From Planctomycetota bacterium (GTDB lineage: Bacteria > Planctomycetota > SZUA-567 > H5-PLA8), in the NCBI GenBank assembly GCA_023150555.1, contig JAKLKQ010000002.1, positions 150,958 to 214,957 of the forward strand: 64,000 bases of DNA. Direction: 5' to 3'. Below, piece by piece: positions 18,591 through 26,281 of this stretch (position 1 is its first letter; each line of letters begins with the position of its first letter). A program made the position numbers and the translations under genes. The notes beneath the pieces were generated by a model. That model ran no database searches. It saw only the letters and a program-made list of their open reading frames with translations, and was not told the origin of the DNA.

Positions 18591-20210
18591 CTAGCGCGAC
18601 AGGTAGCGCCCCAGCAGCCACTTGGTGTTCAGGCGCCCGGTCACGACCACGCGGCGCAGCACCAGGCCTTCGCGCAGGGCCATCAGCCAGATGACCCCGG
18701 CCTCGGCCTGCTCCTTCGGCATGCTCAGGACTTTGGTCGACCCGGAGCTGGTGGAGAGCTTGACCTGGACCTCGGTGCCCTTGGGCTTCAGCTCCAGCGT
18801 GACGGTCTCGGGCGCGGTGGCGCTGCTGCGGTAAGCAACCTGGTCGGCGCGCGGGCGCGGTCCGCTGATCTTCAGCTTCGCGTCGCTCTCCAGGTCCACG
18901 CTGACCTGGCTCTCGCCCTGGTCGGCGACGGCAAAGGCGAAGGCCGCGTCGGGGGGCGTCTCCGGATCGACGACGGCCGTCAGGGTCAAGGGCACGCCCA
19001 GCGGCAGCGCCAGCAGGTAGCGCACGCGCGTGGCCACCGGCAGGCGGCCGTCGTTGCGCATGCTCAGCGCCGCGCCGTCGCCCTCCGGCTTCCAGTTGCG
19101 CAGGCCCGACGCGGAACCGTCGCCGAACTGGAGTTCCAGGTCCAGGCCCTCGGGCCCGCGCCCGGCGACCTTCACCGAACCGCCCAGGAGACGCTGGAGT
19201 TCGGCCTCGCTGAGCAACTCGGCGCGCCAGTCCGGCACCACGGCCTCGGGCTGGACGGGATTGGCGGCCTCGCGGGTCAGGCGCATGCCCAGGCCTTCCT
19301 TCACGTCGGCGCTGCCGGCGCCGGTGCGCACGGCGACGGTGCCGGCCGAGACGCGGACTTCGCAGCTGCGCGCGTTCTTGCCGCCCTGCACGCCCATCCA
19401 GACGCGCGCGCCGGGGCTGACGGTGACCTCGGCGCCGGCGGAGCGCACGGTCCATCTGAGGCCGGCGGCCGCGGCGTCCTTGGGCTCCTGGGCGGGGCGC
19501 TCGAGCATCAGCTCGCCGGCGCTGAGTTCCAGCACGGCGCTTTCGCCCTTGGCCTTTTCGCTGCGCAGCTTGACCTCGCAGCCGGGCCCCATCAAAAGCA
19601 GGCCGCCGCCGTCGAGTTCGAAGCGGGCGCGGCCGGTCTCCTCGCAGGCCAGTTCGTCGCCGTCGCGCAGGACCTCGCCTTCCTTGATCTCGGACCAGTG
19701 CTGCCCGGCGTGCTTGTAGAAGCCCTGCACCTTGCCGACGCGCGCGGTCATCTCGCCCATGGGCACGGGCGCGGGCGGGTCGCCGCCGCCGGGGAAGAAC
19801 AGGATCGCGCCGCTGATCACCACGCCGGCGACGATGGCGGCGATGACGGCGCCCGACCACGGGGAACTCTTGCCGCGCTCGCTGGCCGTGCTGGGGCGGC
19901 GCACGCGGTTGGCGCGGGTGGCCTTGCGCAGCTCCATGCGGACGCGGCGCTCGGGCGGCAGCGTGCGGATGATCTTCTCGGACTCGACGCGCGCGGCGGC
20001 GCGGACCTGCTCGCCGAACTCGGTGCTGGCCAGCGTCGAACGCAGGTGCGGGACGGCCTCCAGGCTCTTGCCGGTGCCCTTGAGCTGCTTGTAGATCTCC
20101 ATGCACTCGGGGCAGATGTTCAGATGCTCGTGCACGAGCACGGCCTCGCTCTCCGGCAGCTCGTCGAGCAGGAAGTCCGCAAGCTGCTCTTTACAGGTCT
20201 TGCAATCCAT
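18591..20210 (-). CDS. membrane anti-sigma factor with zinc-finger and FecR-like domains
   Basis: A 539-residue protein. Residues 1-45 form a zinc-binding anti-sigma domain with Cys3, Cys6 and an H29-x3-C33-x2-C36 motif. A basic linker leads to one transmembrane helix (about residues 120-138, AVIAAIVAGVVISGAILFF). The periplasmic part has a FecR-like beta region with GKVQGFYKH, GEVLRDGDELACEE and a second similar unit, then a strand-rich C-terminal half that may be a sugar- or ligand-binding beta sandwich. It lies 69 bases downstream of an ECF sigma gene, so it very likely holds that sigma factor at the membrane until a periplasmic signal arrives. Much longer than simple zinc-finger anti-sigmas; this long form is common in PVC genomes. 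Confidence 0.8.
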   Translation of the reverse strand: MDCKTCKEQLADFLLDELPESEAVLVHEHLNICPECMEIYKQLKGTGKSLEAVPHLRSTLASTEFGEQVRAAARVESEKIIRTLPPERRVRMELRKATRANRVRRPSTASERGKSSPWSGAVIAAIVAGVVISGAILFFPGGGDPPAPVPMGEMTARVGKVQGFYKHAGQHWSEIKEGEVLRDGDELACEETGRARFELDGGGLLLMGPGCEVKLRSEKAKGESAVLELSAGELMLERPAQEPKDAAAAGLRWTVRSAGAEVTVSPGARVWMGVQGGKNARSCEVRVSAGTVAVRTGAGSADVKEGLGMRLTREAANPVQPEAVVPDWRAELLSEAELQRLLGGSVKVAGRGPEGLDLELQFGDGSASGLRNWKPEGDGAALSMRNDGRLPVATRVRYLLALPLGVPLTLTAVVDPETPPDAAFAFAVADQGESQVSVDLESDAKLKISGPRPRADQVAYRSSATAPETVTLELKPKGTEVQVKLSTSSGSTKVLSMPKEQAEAGVIWLMALREGLVLRRVVVTGRLNTKWLLGRYLSR

Positions 20211-20279
20211 GGGTCCGCCTTCTCGTTTTCGTCTCGCCTTCTTTTGACTACACCAAGCGCCTTGGCGTCCCCGCCGTTT

Positions 20280-21053
20280 CTACAGGTAATCCTTCACCGA
20301 CTTGCGGAGCTTCTCGAGCGCGCTGTGGATGCGGCTGCGCACGGTGCCCACGGGCACGCCGACGACCTCCGCGATCTCGCGGTACTTCAGGCCCTGGAAG
20401 CACTTCAGGATCAGGATTTCGCGCTCGAGTTCCGGCAGCTCCTTCACCGCGTCGCCCAGCTTTCCGGTCAGCTCCTCGCCGACGATGCGGTCCAGCGGAT
20501 CGGTGGCCTGCGCCTTCAGGTTGTCGGCGATGTGCAGGCCGTCGCCGTCGCCGCTGCCGCGCGAGCGGTCCAGGTTCTCCTCGATGGAGATCGTGGGATG
20601 GCGGCTGCGCCAGCGCAGCTCGTTTTTGCACAGGTTCCGCACGATGGTGTAGAACCACGTCGAGAAGCTGCGCGGGTACTGGTAGCTCTTCGCGTCCTTG
20701 AAGATGCGCAGGAAGGCTTCCTGGCCCAGCGCCTCGGTGCGGCCGCGGTCGCCGATCATGCGCTGGATGAACGAAAGCGCCGGGCCGCTGTAGCGCTGAA
20801 AAATCGCCTCGAAGGCGTCCTCGTCGCCGTCCTGGCAGAGCTTCATCAGGTCTTCGTCGGCGAGTTCCTCGAAGTTGATGAAGTCACCGGTGATGACGTC
20901 CTCGTCCTTGAGCCTCTTTGGATTGGTCTTGGACGCGGGCGTGACCGGGAGTTTCAGCGGGCCGATCTCGCCGCTGTCCGACGAGGAAGCCGCCGAACGG
21001 TTGCGTTCGGGCTGGGCCGGCGATGCCCCGCGAGAACTGGTCTTGGATTCCAC
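20280..21053 (-). CDS. ECF-type RNA polymerase sigma factor
   Basis: A 257-residue sigma70-family factor of the RpoE/ECF group. Region 2 covers about residues 72-145 (LMKLCQDGDEDAFEAIFQRYSGPALSFIQRM... QEAFLRIFK... FSTWFYTIVRNL). Region 4 covers about 195-250 (ELEREILILKCFQGLKYREIAEV and VPVGTVRSRIHSALEKLRK). Region 3 is absent, as expected. An acidic, Ser/Pro-rich N-terminal extension of ~65 residues is unusual and could mediate control. Its cognate anti-sigma follows in the same direction. The target promoter is unknown; autoregulation is common in this family. Confidence 0.92.
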   Translation of the reverse strand: MESKTSSRGASPAQPERNRSAASSSDSGEIGPLKLPVTPASKTNPKRLKDEDVITGDFINFEELADEDLMKLCQDGDEDAFEAIFQRYSGPALSFIQRMIGDRGRTEALGQEAFLRIFKDAKSYQYPRSFSTWFYTIVRNLCKNELRWRSRHPTISIEENLDRSRGSGDGDGLHIADNLKAQATDPLDRIVGEELTGKLGDAVKELPELEREILILKCFQGLKYREIAEVVGVPVGTVRSRIHSALEKLRKSVKDYL

Positions 21054-21131
21054 AATGCGTCCCGTGACCCGGTAGACGGCCGCCTGCTTTCCGACCGCCC
21101 CATGATCGGCGAGATGGGCAAATTTTTCAAG

Positions 21132-21146
21132 CCGGACCCCGTCCGG
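21132..21146. other. inverted repeat between sigma and methyltransferase genes
   Basis: CCGGAC-CCC-GTCCGG is a perfect 6-bp inverted repeat in the 175-base divergent gap between the ECF sigma gene and the methyltransferase, followed by GGGCTTTT. It could be an operator or a small hairpin in either leader. Direction and role are not clear. Confidence 0.3.
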
Positions 21147-21228
21147 GGCTTTTCAGGGCCCGTCCCCTGCGGTAACGTACCGCCGCACCTGAAACAGCGA
21201 GGTTTTCCCGATTCCGGGCCCCCTGCCC

Positions 21229-21969
21229 ATGACCGCGACGCCCTTAGCCACGATGAGCGACCCGACCGCCCCCGCACCCCTCGAGCCCGCCGCGCAGCCC
21301 GAAAGCTTCGCGGAGTGGAACGAGATCATGGTCGCGCGCCACGACCCGGAACTCTTTCACCACCACCCCCGCGCGGTGGTGCGCTTCGTGGAACGCCGGC
21401 GCGTGCGCCAGGTGGTGAAGCTCCTGGACGCCCGGCCCGAGCACCGCGTGCTGGAAGTCGGCTGCGGCGGCGGCAACGTGATCGCGCAGGTCCCGGCCCG
21501 CGAACGCCACGCCCTGGACCTGTCCCACCGCATGGCCCGCCGCGCCCGCGAACGCCTGGGCACCGACAGCCGCGTGCTGCTGGCCGATGCCGAAGCCCTG
21601 CCGTACCGCGACGGGACCTTCGACCGCGTGATCTGCAGCTCGGTGCTCAGCCACGTGCACCTGCCGCGGCAGGTGCTGAAGGAAGCCTACCGCACGCTGA
21701 AGCCCGGCGGGCGGCTGGCGGTCTCGGTCAGCTACGAAGCGACGATCGAGCGCGGCATCCGCCTGGCCAAGGCGCTGGGCCTGGGCCGGCTGCTGCTGGG
21801 CAAACCCCAGCCGAAGGAAGACGTCTATTCCAGCGAGTACCACCTGCACCGCTTCGACCCGAAGCTGCTCGCCGAAATGGCGCAGGACCTGCCGCCGGCG
21901 CGGACCGTGCGCAAGGTCCCGACGTTCCTCTACCCGGTCCATCTGGTCGCGGTGTACGTGAAGGACTAG
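21229..21969 (+). CDS. class I SAM-dependent methyltransferase
   Basis: A 246-residue methyltransferase of the UbiE/type 11 kind. The SAM-binding motif I is VLEVGCGGGNV, followed by ALDLS (motif post-I), LADAEALPYRDGTFDRVICSSVLSHV and LKEAYRTLKPGGRLAVSVS. The first ~45 residues are variable and could set substrate choice. Two possible ATGs exist (21229 and 21253); neither has a clear ribosome site, and I used the first. Substrate unknown; a small molecule or lipid/quinone is typical for this fold. Not in an obvious operon. Confidence 0.8.
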   Translation: MTATPLATMSDPTAPAPLEPAAQPESFAEWNEIMVARHDPELFHHHPRAVVRFVERRRVRQVVKLLDARPEHRVLEVGCGGGNVIAQVPARERHALDLSHRMARRARERLGTDSRVLLADAEALPYRDGTFDRVICSSVLSHVHLPRQVLKEAYRTLKPGGRLAVSVSYEATIERGIRLAKALGLGRLLLGKPQPKEDVYSSEYHLHRFDPKLLAEMAQDLPPARTVRKVPTFLYPVHLVAVYVKD

Positions 21970-22004
21970 GGGCGAGGGGCGAGGGGCGAGGGGTCAGGGG
22001 CGAG
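21970..22004. repeat. GGGGCGA tandem tract and C-rich dispersed sequence, copy 2
   Basis: Directly after the methyltransferase stop, a 7-base unit GGGGCGA is repeated about three times and then varies to GGGGTCA and GGGGCGA. Positions 21988-22002 are the reverse complement of 5806-5820 in the phage block. Tracts of this kind at gene ends are typical of dispersed intergenic sequence. Confidence 0.6.
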
Positions 22005-22051
22005 AAAAAGCCCGGCCTCGCGAAGCCCCAACATTCCCAACGCGATTCTGA

Positions 22052-22080
22052 CGTTCTTTGCGCCTCTGCGGCTTTGCGTG
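22052..22080 (-). repeat. dispersed 29-base repeat, copy A
   Basis: Read on the minus strand this is a CACGCAAAG... GGCGCAAAGAACG element. It matches 63868-63896 in length and at all but three or four positions, in the opposite orientation on the chromosome. It lies just after the end of the DUF1961 gene. Two copies in 64 kb suggest a genome-wide intergenic repeat family. Confidence 0.65.
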
Positions 22081-22089
22081 CGCCTGCCG

Positions 22090-22752
22090 TTACTCTTCGA
22101 TCAACTCCGTCAGGCGGATGTTGTTCCACCACAGCAGGGTGCGGAAGGTGCGCAGGCCGATGTGGCCCTCGCCCCAGGGCTTGGGGTCGGTCCACTCCAG
22201 GCGCTTCTCGCCGTCGACTTCGAAGGTGAGCAGCCCGCCCTTCTTGGTCACGCGCAGGTGGTAGGTGTTGCCGGCCTCGCAGTGCTTGTCGAAGAGTTCC
22301 TGCACCAGCTCGAAGCCGGGCTCGCGGCGCATGCGGTGGCGGCCCTTCGCCGTACCGTCGGGATGGCGCCCGCCCTCGCCGACCTCGTCGCGCAGGAACG
22401 TGACGATGTAGCCGGTCAGCTCATGGTAAAGCTTGTAGCGGCCGGTCTCGCGTTCGGCGCGCGTCGCGAAGAGGTCCTTCCCGTCTTTGCCGTTGAAGCA
22501 GAAGAAGATGTTGATGTTGTTCACCTGCTGCGAAGACGAGACGACGTGCGCGTCGTACTCGAGCATGAAGTTCGCGGGGTGCGGGGTGCGGCACCAGACC
22601 GTGCCCGAACCGCCCTCGTTGTCCTGGCCTTCGGCCTGGATGTACAGGCGCCCGTCCTCGATCCAGACGCGCTCGCAGCCTTCGCTCCACCAGTTGTCCA
22701 TGCCGCGCGAGAAGTCCTCGTCGATGACCACCTTGCCCGCCTTCCAGCCCAT
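22090..22752 (-). CDS. DUF1961 (YesU-like) concanavalin-fold protein
   Basis: A 220-residue all-beta protein resembling the DUF1961/YesU family, which has a concanavalin-like jelly roll and in Bacillus sits in a rhamnogalacturonan-use operon. Visible signs are an N-terminal IDEDFSRGMDNWWSEG, a WCRTP strand, a central NNINIFFCFNGKDG, YHELTGYIVTFLRD, and a C-terminal LTFEVDGEKRLEW ... GHIGLRTF pattern typical of such sandwiches. No signal peptide. GGAGGTG precedes the ATG. It lies 72 bases downstream of the GntR/LacI-type regulator in the same direction. A carbohydrate-binding or hydrolytic role on an imported saccharide is inferred. Confidence 0.75.
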   Translation of the reverse strand: MGWKAGKVVIDEDFSRGMDNWWSEGCERVWIEDGRLYIQAEGQDNEGGSGTVWCRTPHPANFMLEYDAHVVSSSQQVNNINIFFCFNGKDGKDLFATRAERETGRYKLYHELTGYIVTFLRDEVGEGGRHPDGTAKGRHRMRREPGFELVQELFDKHCEAGNTYHLRVTKKGGLLTFEVDGEKRLEWTDPKPWGEGHIGLRTFRTLLWWNNIRLTELIEE

Positions 22753-22824
22753 AGCACACCTCCTTCGGCGTACGCGCGAACGAATATCGAACGGCCCGCG
22801 AATAGTAGGAGATTCGAGTGGCGA

Positions 22825-23946
22825 TCACAAGGTTACGCGCGGCGGAGCGATCGTCGCGCCTTCCGCCCACGTCATCGGCACGATGGCGCGCTGCCGGAAG
22901 CGCCGCGGGACGCTCAGCAGCCGCACCGCCTCGCGGCCCAGGCGCTCGAAGTCGACCCTCGGTCCGCTGAACTCCGGCACCTCAGGCTCCAGGCCCTGGA
23001 ACGTGAGCAGGCTCAGGTCGCGCGGGATGCGCAGCCCCCGCGCCTCGGCGGCGCGCTGCACCAGCAGCGCGCGCGGCGCGTCGGCGGCGATGACCGCGGT
23101 GAAGGCGGGCCTGGCATCGAAGATCGCCTGGATGCCGGGGCTCTCGGGCTTGTCGTACGGCGTGGCGTTGAAGTACCACGCGCTGGGCGCCTCCAGCCCC
23201 GCCGCCTGGAAGGCCTCGCGGAAGCCGGTCAGGCGCTGGCGCGACGGCGCGTCGACCTCGCGCAGCTGCATCTGCAGCAGGCGCACGAAGGCGATGCGGC
23301 GGTGGCCCAGCTCCAGCAGGCGCCGTGTGGCGTCGCGGCTGCCGTCGATGTTGTCGCCGCGGATCGCGTGAACCTTCCAGTGCAGCCCCGGGCGGTTCAC
23401 GATCGCCATCGGCCAGCTGAGCGCCTGGTAGCGCCGCATCGCCTTGTAGCGGAAGGTGCCCAGCAGCAGGAGGCCGCGCGCGTTCAACGCGTCGAGGTTC
23501 GGCGGAAGATGCTGTTGGTAGGCGTCGTGCTGCAAAATGGTGAGCGGGCTCTTGGTGGCCCCGGCTTCGCGTTCGATCCCGCGCAGCAGCGCGCGGTGCT
23601 CGTTCGATTCCAGAAACGCGTCGAGGTTCTGGCCGATCACCACGGCGATGGGCGCGTCCACCGGAGGCCCGCCCAGGCCGCCGGGACCGACGGGCGCCTC
23701 GCCGCGCACGAACCAGCGGTTGCGCGGGCTCTTTCCCACCCAGCCCTCGCCGCGAAGCTGGAAGAGCGCCAGGCGCACGGTCGTCTCGCCGACGTCGTAG
23801 GCCTTCGCGAGTTTGCGGCGCGCGGGCAGGTTGCTGCCCTTGGGCCACTCGCCGGCGGCCATCCGGGCGCGCAGTTGGGTCGCGATCCGGCGGTGAATGG
23901 CGCCGTTGGCGACTGGGCGGCCCGGCTTCCTCTTTTTTTCTTCCAT
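22825..23946 (-). CDS. GntR-type DNA-binding / LacI-type ligand-binding regulator
   Basis: A 373-residue regulator. Residues ~13-85 form a GntR winged helix (IATQLRARMAAGEWPKGSNLPARRKLAKAYDVGETTVRLALFQLRGEGW). Residues ~110-370 form a periplasmic-binding-type domain as in LacI/GalR proteins (IAVVIGQN, GLLLLGTF, HRRIAFVRL, FTAVIAADAPRALLVQRAAEARGLRIPRDLSLLTFQG). This AraR-like fusion senses a sugar. AAGGAG precedes the ATG. It is transcribed away from the six-gene carbohydrate operon and toward the DUF1961 gene, so it likely controls both through the AT-rich gap at 23947-24133. Confidence 0.88.
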   Translation of the reverse strand: MEEKKRKPGRPVANGAIHRRIATQLRARMAAGEWPKGSNLPARRKLAKAYDVGETTVRLALFQLRGEGWVGKSPRNRWFVRGEAPVGPGGLGGPPVDAPIAVVIGQNLDAFLESNEHRALLRGIEREAGATKSPLTILQHDAYQQHLPPNLDALNARGLLLLGTFRYKAMRRYQALSWPMAIVNRPGLHWKVHAIRGDNIDGSRDATRRLLELGHRRIAFVRLLQMQLREVDAPSRQRLTGFREAFQAAGLEAPSAWYFNATPYDKPESPGIQAIFDARPAFTAVIAADAPRALLVQRAAEARGLRIPRDLSLLTFQGLEPEVPEFSGPRVDFERLGREAVRLLSVPRRFRQRAIVPMTWAEGATIAPPRVTL

Positions 23947-24133
23947 GTATATAACTCCTTTATTACCAAAATATTAAGATTAAACAGAATCTATATATTT
24001 AACAACCCAAAAAAGCCCAATAAGACGGTTTCGGATTCCTATCCGAGGCGACCTGGGGTACGAAGAAGCACGCGACGGCCACACGCCTCGCCGCCTATGG
24101 AAGTTCCGACCGCCTCGCAAAGGAGACCCCGTC
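23947..24133. promoter_or_regulatory. AT-rich divergent promoter region of the carbohydrate locus
   Basis: This 187-base gap is strikingly AT-rich (especially 23950-24025) against the GC-rich flanks, so promoters for both directions probably lie here. Candidate operators are AGATT-aaacag-AATCT (23977-23992) and the perfect TCGGAT-TCCT-ATCCGA (24031-24046). AAGGAG and AAAGGAGA sites serve the leftward regulator and the rightward first gene. Binding by the neighbouring GntR/LacI-type protein is inferred from position. Confidence 0.6.
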
Positions 24134-25372
24134 ATGAAGTGGCCGATGCCCGAGAGCCCCACGCAGAGAGATTTCCCGCACCTGGTGACGCACTCCGCGC
24201 CCAAGGACGACCCCTACGATGCGCCCGCCGGCGACGCGCCCGAAGCGGCCTTCGAGAACTCCGGCGGCCAGATCGTAAGCCTGAGCTGGCAGAACCGCGG
24301 CGTGAAGCGCAGCCGCTTCCCCATGGCCGTGGCGCCCTACGAAAATCCCACGCTGCAGCGCTTTCGGGAGAAGTACGACTTCCTCGACGCGATCAAGGGC
24401 ATCGGCGACGAATGGCAGCGCCTGCTCGCGCTGCGCAACTGGGTCCACCGCAAGCTGCCCAGCAACAACAGCTCCGGCGAACAGAACAGCTTCTTCAAGC
24501 GCCCATACCCCGACGAATCCTTCGACCCCTTCAAGGTCCTCGACAAGGGCGGCAGCGGGTGCTGCTGGTGGTGCCCGCACTACAGCCAGATGCTGCGCGC
24601 GGTGCTGACGGCCTGCGGGTACGTCTCGCGCCACGTCGGCAACATCTCGCCGTACTCGCCTAAGGAAGGCAGCCGCACCCACGGCGTCACCGACTGCTTC
24701 GTGCAGAAGTACGGCAAGTGGGTCCAGTTCGACGCGAACTACGACTGCCACTACGAACGGGACGGCGTGCCGCTGTCGCCGTTCGAGATCGGCGAGGAAT
24801 GGGCGCGCAACGGCGGCAAGGACGTGACGGTCCATGTCGGCCTCGAGAACAAGACCGTCGGCAACGCGCTGACGCCCTTCGAAGGCGAGAACGAGACCTG
24901 CCGCGCGTACTGGAACCAGCACCGCTGGTACACCGATCCCTTCAGCGGCCACGGCACCTGGTTCGGCACCTGGAACAGCCAGATGGTCCTGACGCTGGTC
25001 GGCAAGCGCCACGAAGGCATCCTGGCCTACCGCGGGCGCGCGCCCGAAAGCGAGGTCGACGCCGGCTACGCCGACGGCCGCATCCAGTACACCACCCGCG
25101 CCGCCGACGTGTATCCGGACATCGGCACCTCGCACCTGTCGCTCGAGAAGGGCCCGCACACCGGCACGGTGAAGGTGAACGTCGGCACCTTCACGCCGAA
25201 CCTGGACACGGTCGAAGTCGCCGTCGACGACCGCATGTGGTCGGATCAGGAGCCGGACTTCCTTTGGTACCTGCACGAGAAGAAGAACGTCCTGCGCGTG
25301 CGTACCCGCGACAAGTTCGGCAACCTCGGCCGCGAATCGTCGGTGAACGTGGAACTGCGGGCGAAGGCATGA
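24134..25372 (+). CDS. transglutaminase-like protein of the carbohydrate locus
   Basis: A 412-residue protein with a papain-like transglutaminase core. The likely triad is Cys147 (WCPHYSQML), His183 (RTHGVTD) and Asp200 (WVQFD). Spacing from Cys147 to the following CGY matches the usual C...LGI helix. The C-terminal third (residues ~305-410) is a beta sandwich ending in LRVRTRDKFGN, similar to a fibronectin-like domain. No signal peptide, although many relatives are exported. AAAGGAGA precedes the ATG. In carbohydrate loci, transglutaminase-like proteins are often uncharacterised; a hydrolase or peptidase-type action on an amide-linked sugar is possible. The stop overlaps the next start (ATGA). 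Confidence 0.7.
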   Translation: MKWPMPESPTQRDFPHLVTHSAPKDDPYDAPAGDAPEAAFENSGGQIVSLSWQNRGVKRSRFPMAVAPYENPTLQRFREKYDFLDAIKGIGDEWQRLLALRNWVHRKLPSNNSSGEQNSFFKRPYPDESFDPFKVLDKGGSGCCWWCPHYSQMLRAVLTACGYVSRHVGNISPYSPKEGSRTHGVTDCFVQKYGKWVQFDANYDCHYERDGVPLSPFEIGEEWARNGGKDVTVHVGLENKTVGNALTPFEGENETCRAYWNQHRWYTDPFSGHGTWFGTWNSQMVLTLVGKRHEGILAYRGRAPESEVDAGYADGRIQYTTRAADVYPDIGTSHLSLEKGPHTGTVKVNVGTFTPNLDTVEVAVDDRMWSDQEPDFLWYLHEKKNVLRVRTRDKFGNLGRESSVNVELRAKA

Positions 25373-26268
25373 GCGCCGCGGCCACCGCCCCCGAACGCTT
25401 CGCGCTGCTGCTGCGCGAACTGGCCACGCCGGACAGCGCCCGCGTGCTGGTGGTCGCCCACCGCGCCGGCTACCTGCGCGACTGGGAATACCAGGCGCCC
25501 GAGAACAGCCTGGCCGCCATCCGCAACGGTATCGCTCTGGGCTTCGACGCGCTCGAACTGGACGTGCGGCAGACGAAGGACAAACGCTTCGTGCTCGTCC
25601 ACGAATCGCGGCTCGAGCGCGTGACCGACGGCGGCGGCTTCCTGCAGGACCTCACCTGGGACGAACTCGCCCAGCGCCGGCTGATGTACCGCAACGGGCA
25701 GCGCAGCGAACACCGCGTCGCGACGCTGGAAGAAGCGCTCTCGGCTGCGCGCGGCGGCGCGCTGCTGAAACTCCACCCGAAGTTCCCCGTCGAACGCTTC
25801 GCCGAGCTCCGCGAAGTCCTGCTCGAAACGGGGACCCTGGAGCAGGCGCTGGTCTGGATCGACTGGCGCCCGGGCGAGCCCGACCACGAGGCCGTACAGG
25901 CGCTCTTCGCGAAGCGTCCCGAACTGCTCGAGATGCGCATCCTCGCCAACGTGCTCGACACGAAGGAAGTCAGGCCGGCCCTGAAGGCGCTGAATCCGGC
26001 GGCCGTGGAGTTCTCGTACGAAGCCTTCGCCGTGCCGGACTTCGACGCGGGCGCGCTGGAAACGATCCGCTCCGCCGGCGCGCGCGTGGCCGTCAACTGC
26101 ATGGGCCGCGCGGCGAAGGGCGAACCCTTCGGCGACCGCGCCGTGCAGCAGGGCCCGGAAAAGACCAGCGGCTGGAAAACGCTGGTCGAACGCGGCGCGC
26201 GCATGCTGCAGATCAACCACCCCGAGGACCTGCGCGCCTGCCTCCTGGCGCTCGGCCTGACCTCCTGA
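25369..26268 (+). CDS. glycerophosphodiester phosphodiesterase family protein
   Basis: A 299-residue GDPD-type TIM-barrel enzyme. The first strand reads VVAHRAGYL, followed by APENSLAAIRNGIALGFDALELDVRQTKD and LVHESRLERVTDG, giving the paired His and Glu/Asp residues that bind the metal and catalyse. It starts on an ATGA overlap with the transglutaminase-like gene, so the two are coupled. Members cut glycerophosphodiesters, but within carbohydrate loci they may cut other phosphodiesters or act as lyases. No signal peptide. Substrate not known. Confidence 0.85.
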   Translation: MSAAATAPERFALLLRELATPDSARVLVVAHRAGYLRDWEYQAPENSLAAIRNGIALGFDALELDVRQTKDKRFVLVHESRLERVTDGGGFLQDLTWDELAQRRLMYRNGQRSEHRVATLEEALSAARGGALLKLHPKFPVERFAELREVLLETGTLEQALVWIDWRPGEPDHEAVQALFAKRPELLEMRILANVLDTKEVRPALKALNPAAVEFSYEAFAVPDFDAGALETIRSAGARVAVNCMGRAAKGEPFGDRAVQQGPEKTSGWKTLVERGARMLQINHPEDLRACLLALGLTS

Positions 26269-26281
26269 AGAAAGGAACCGA

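Noticed and set aside
21054..21228. Riboswitch or tRNA in the sigma/methyltransferase gap
   Set aside because: Only a short inverted repeat is visible, and no cloverleaf or known aptamer pattern could be traced by eye.
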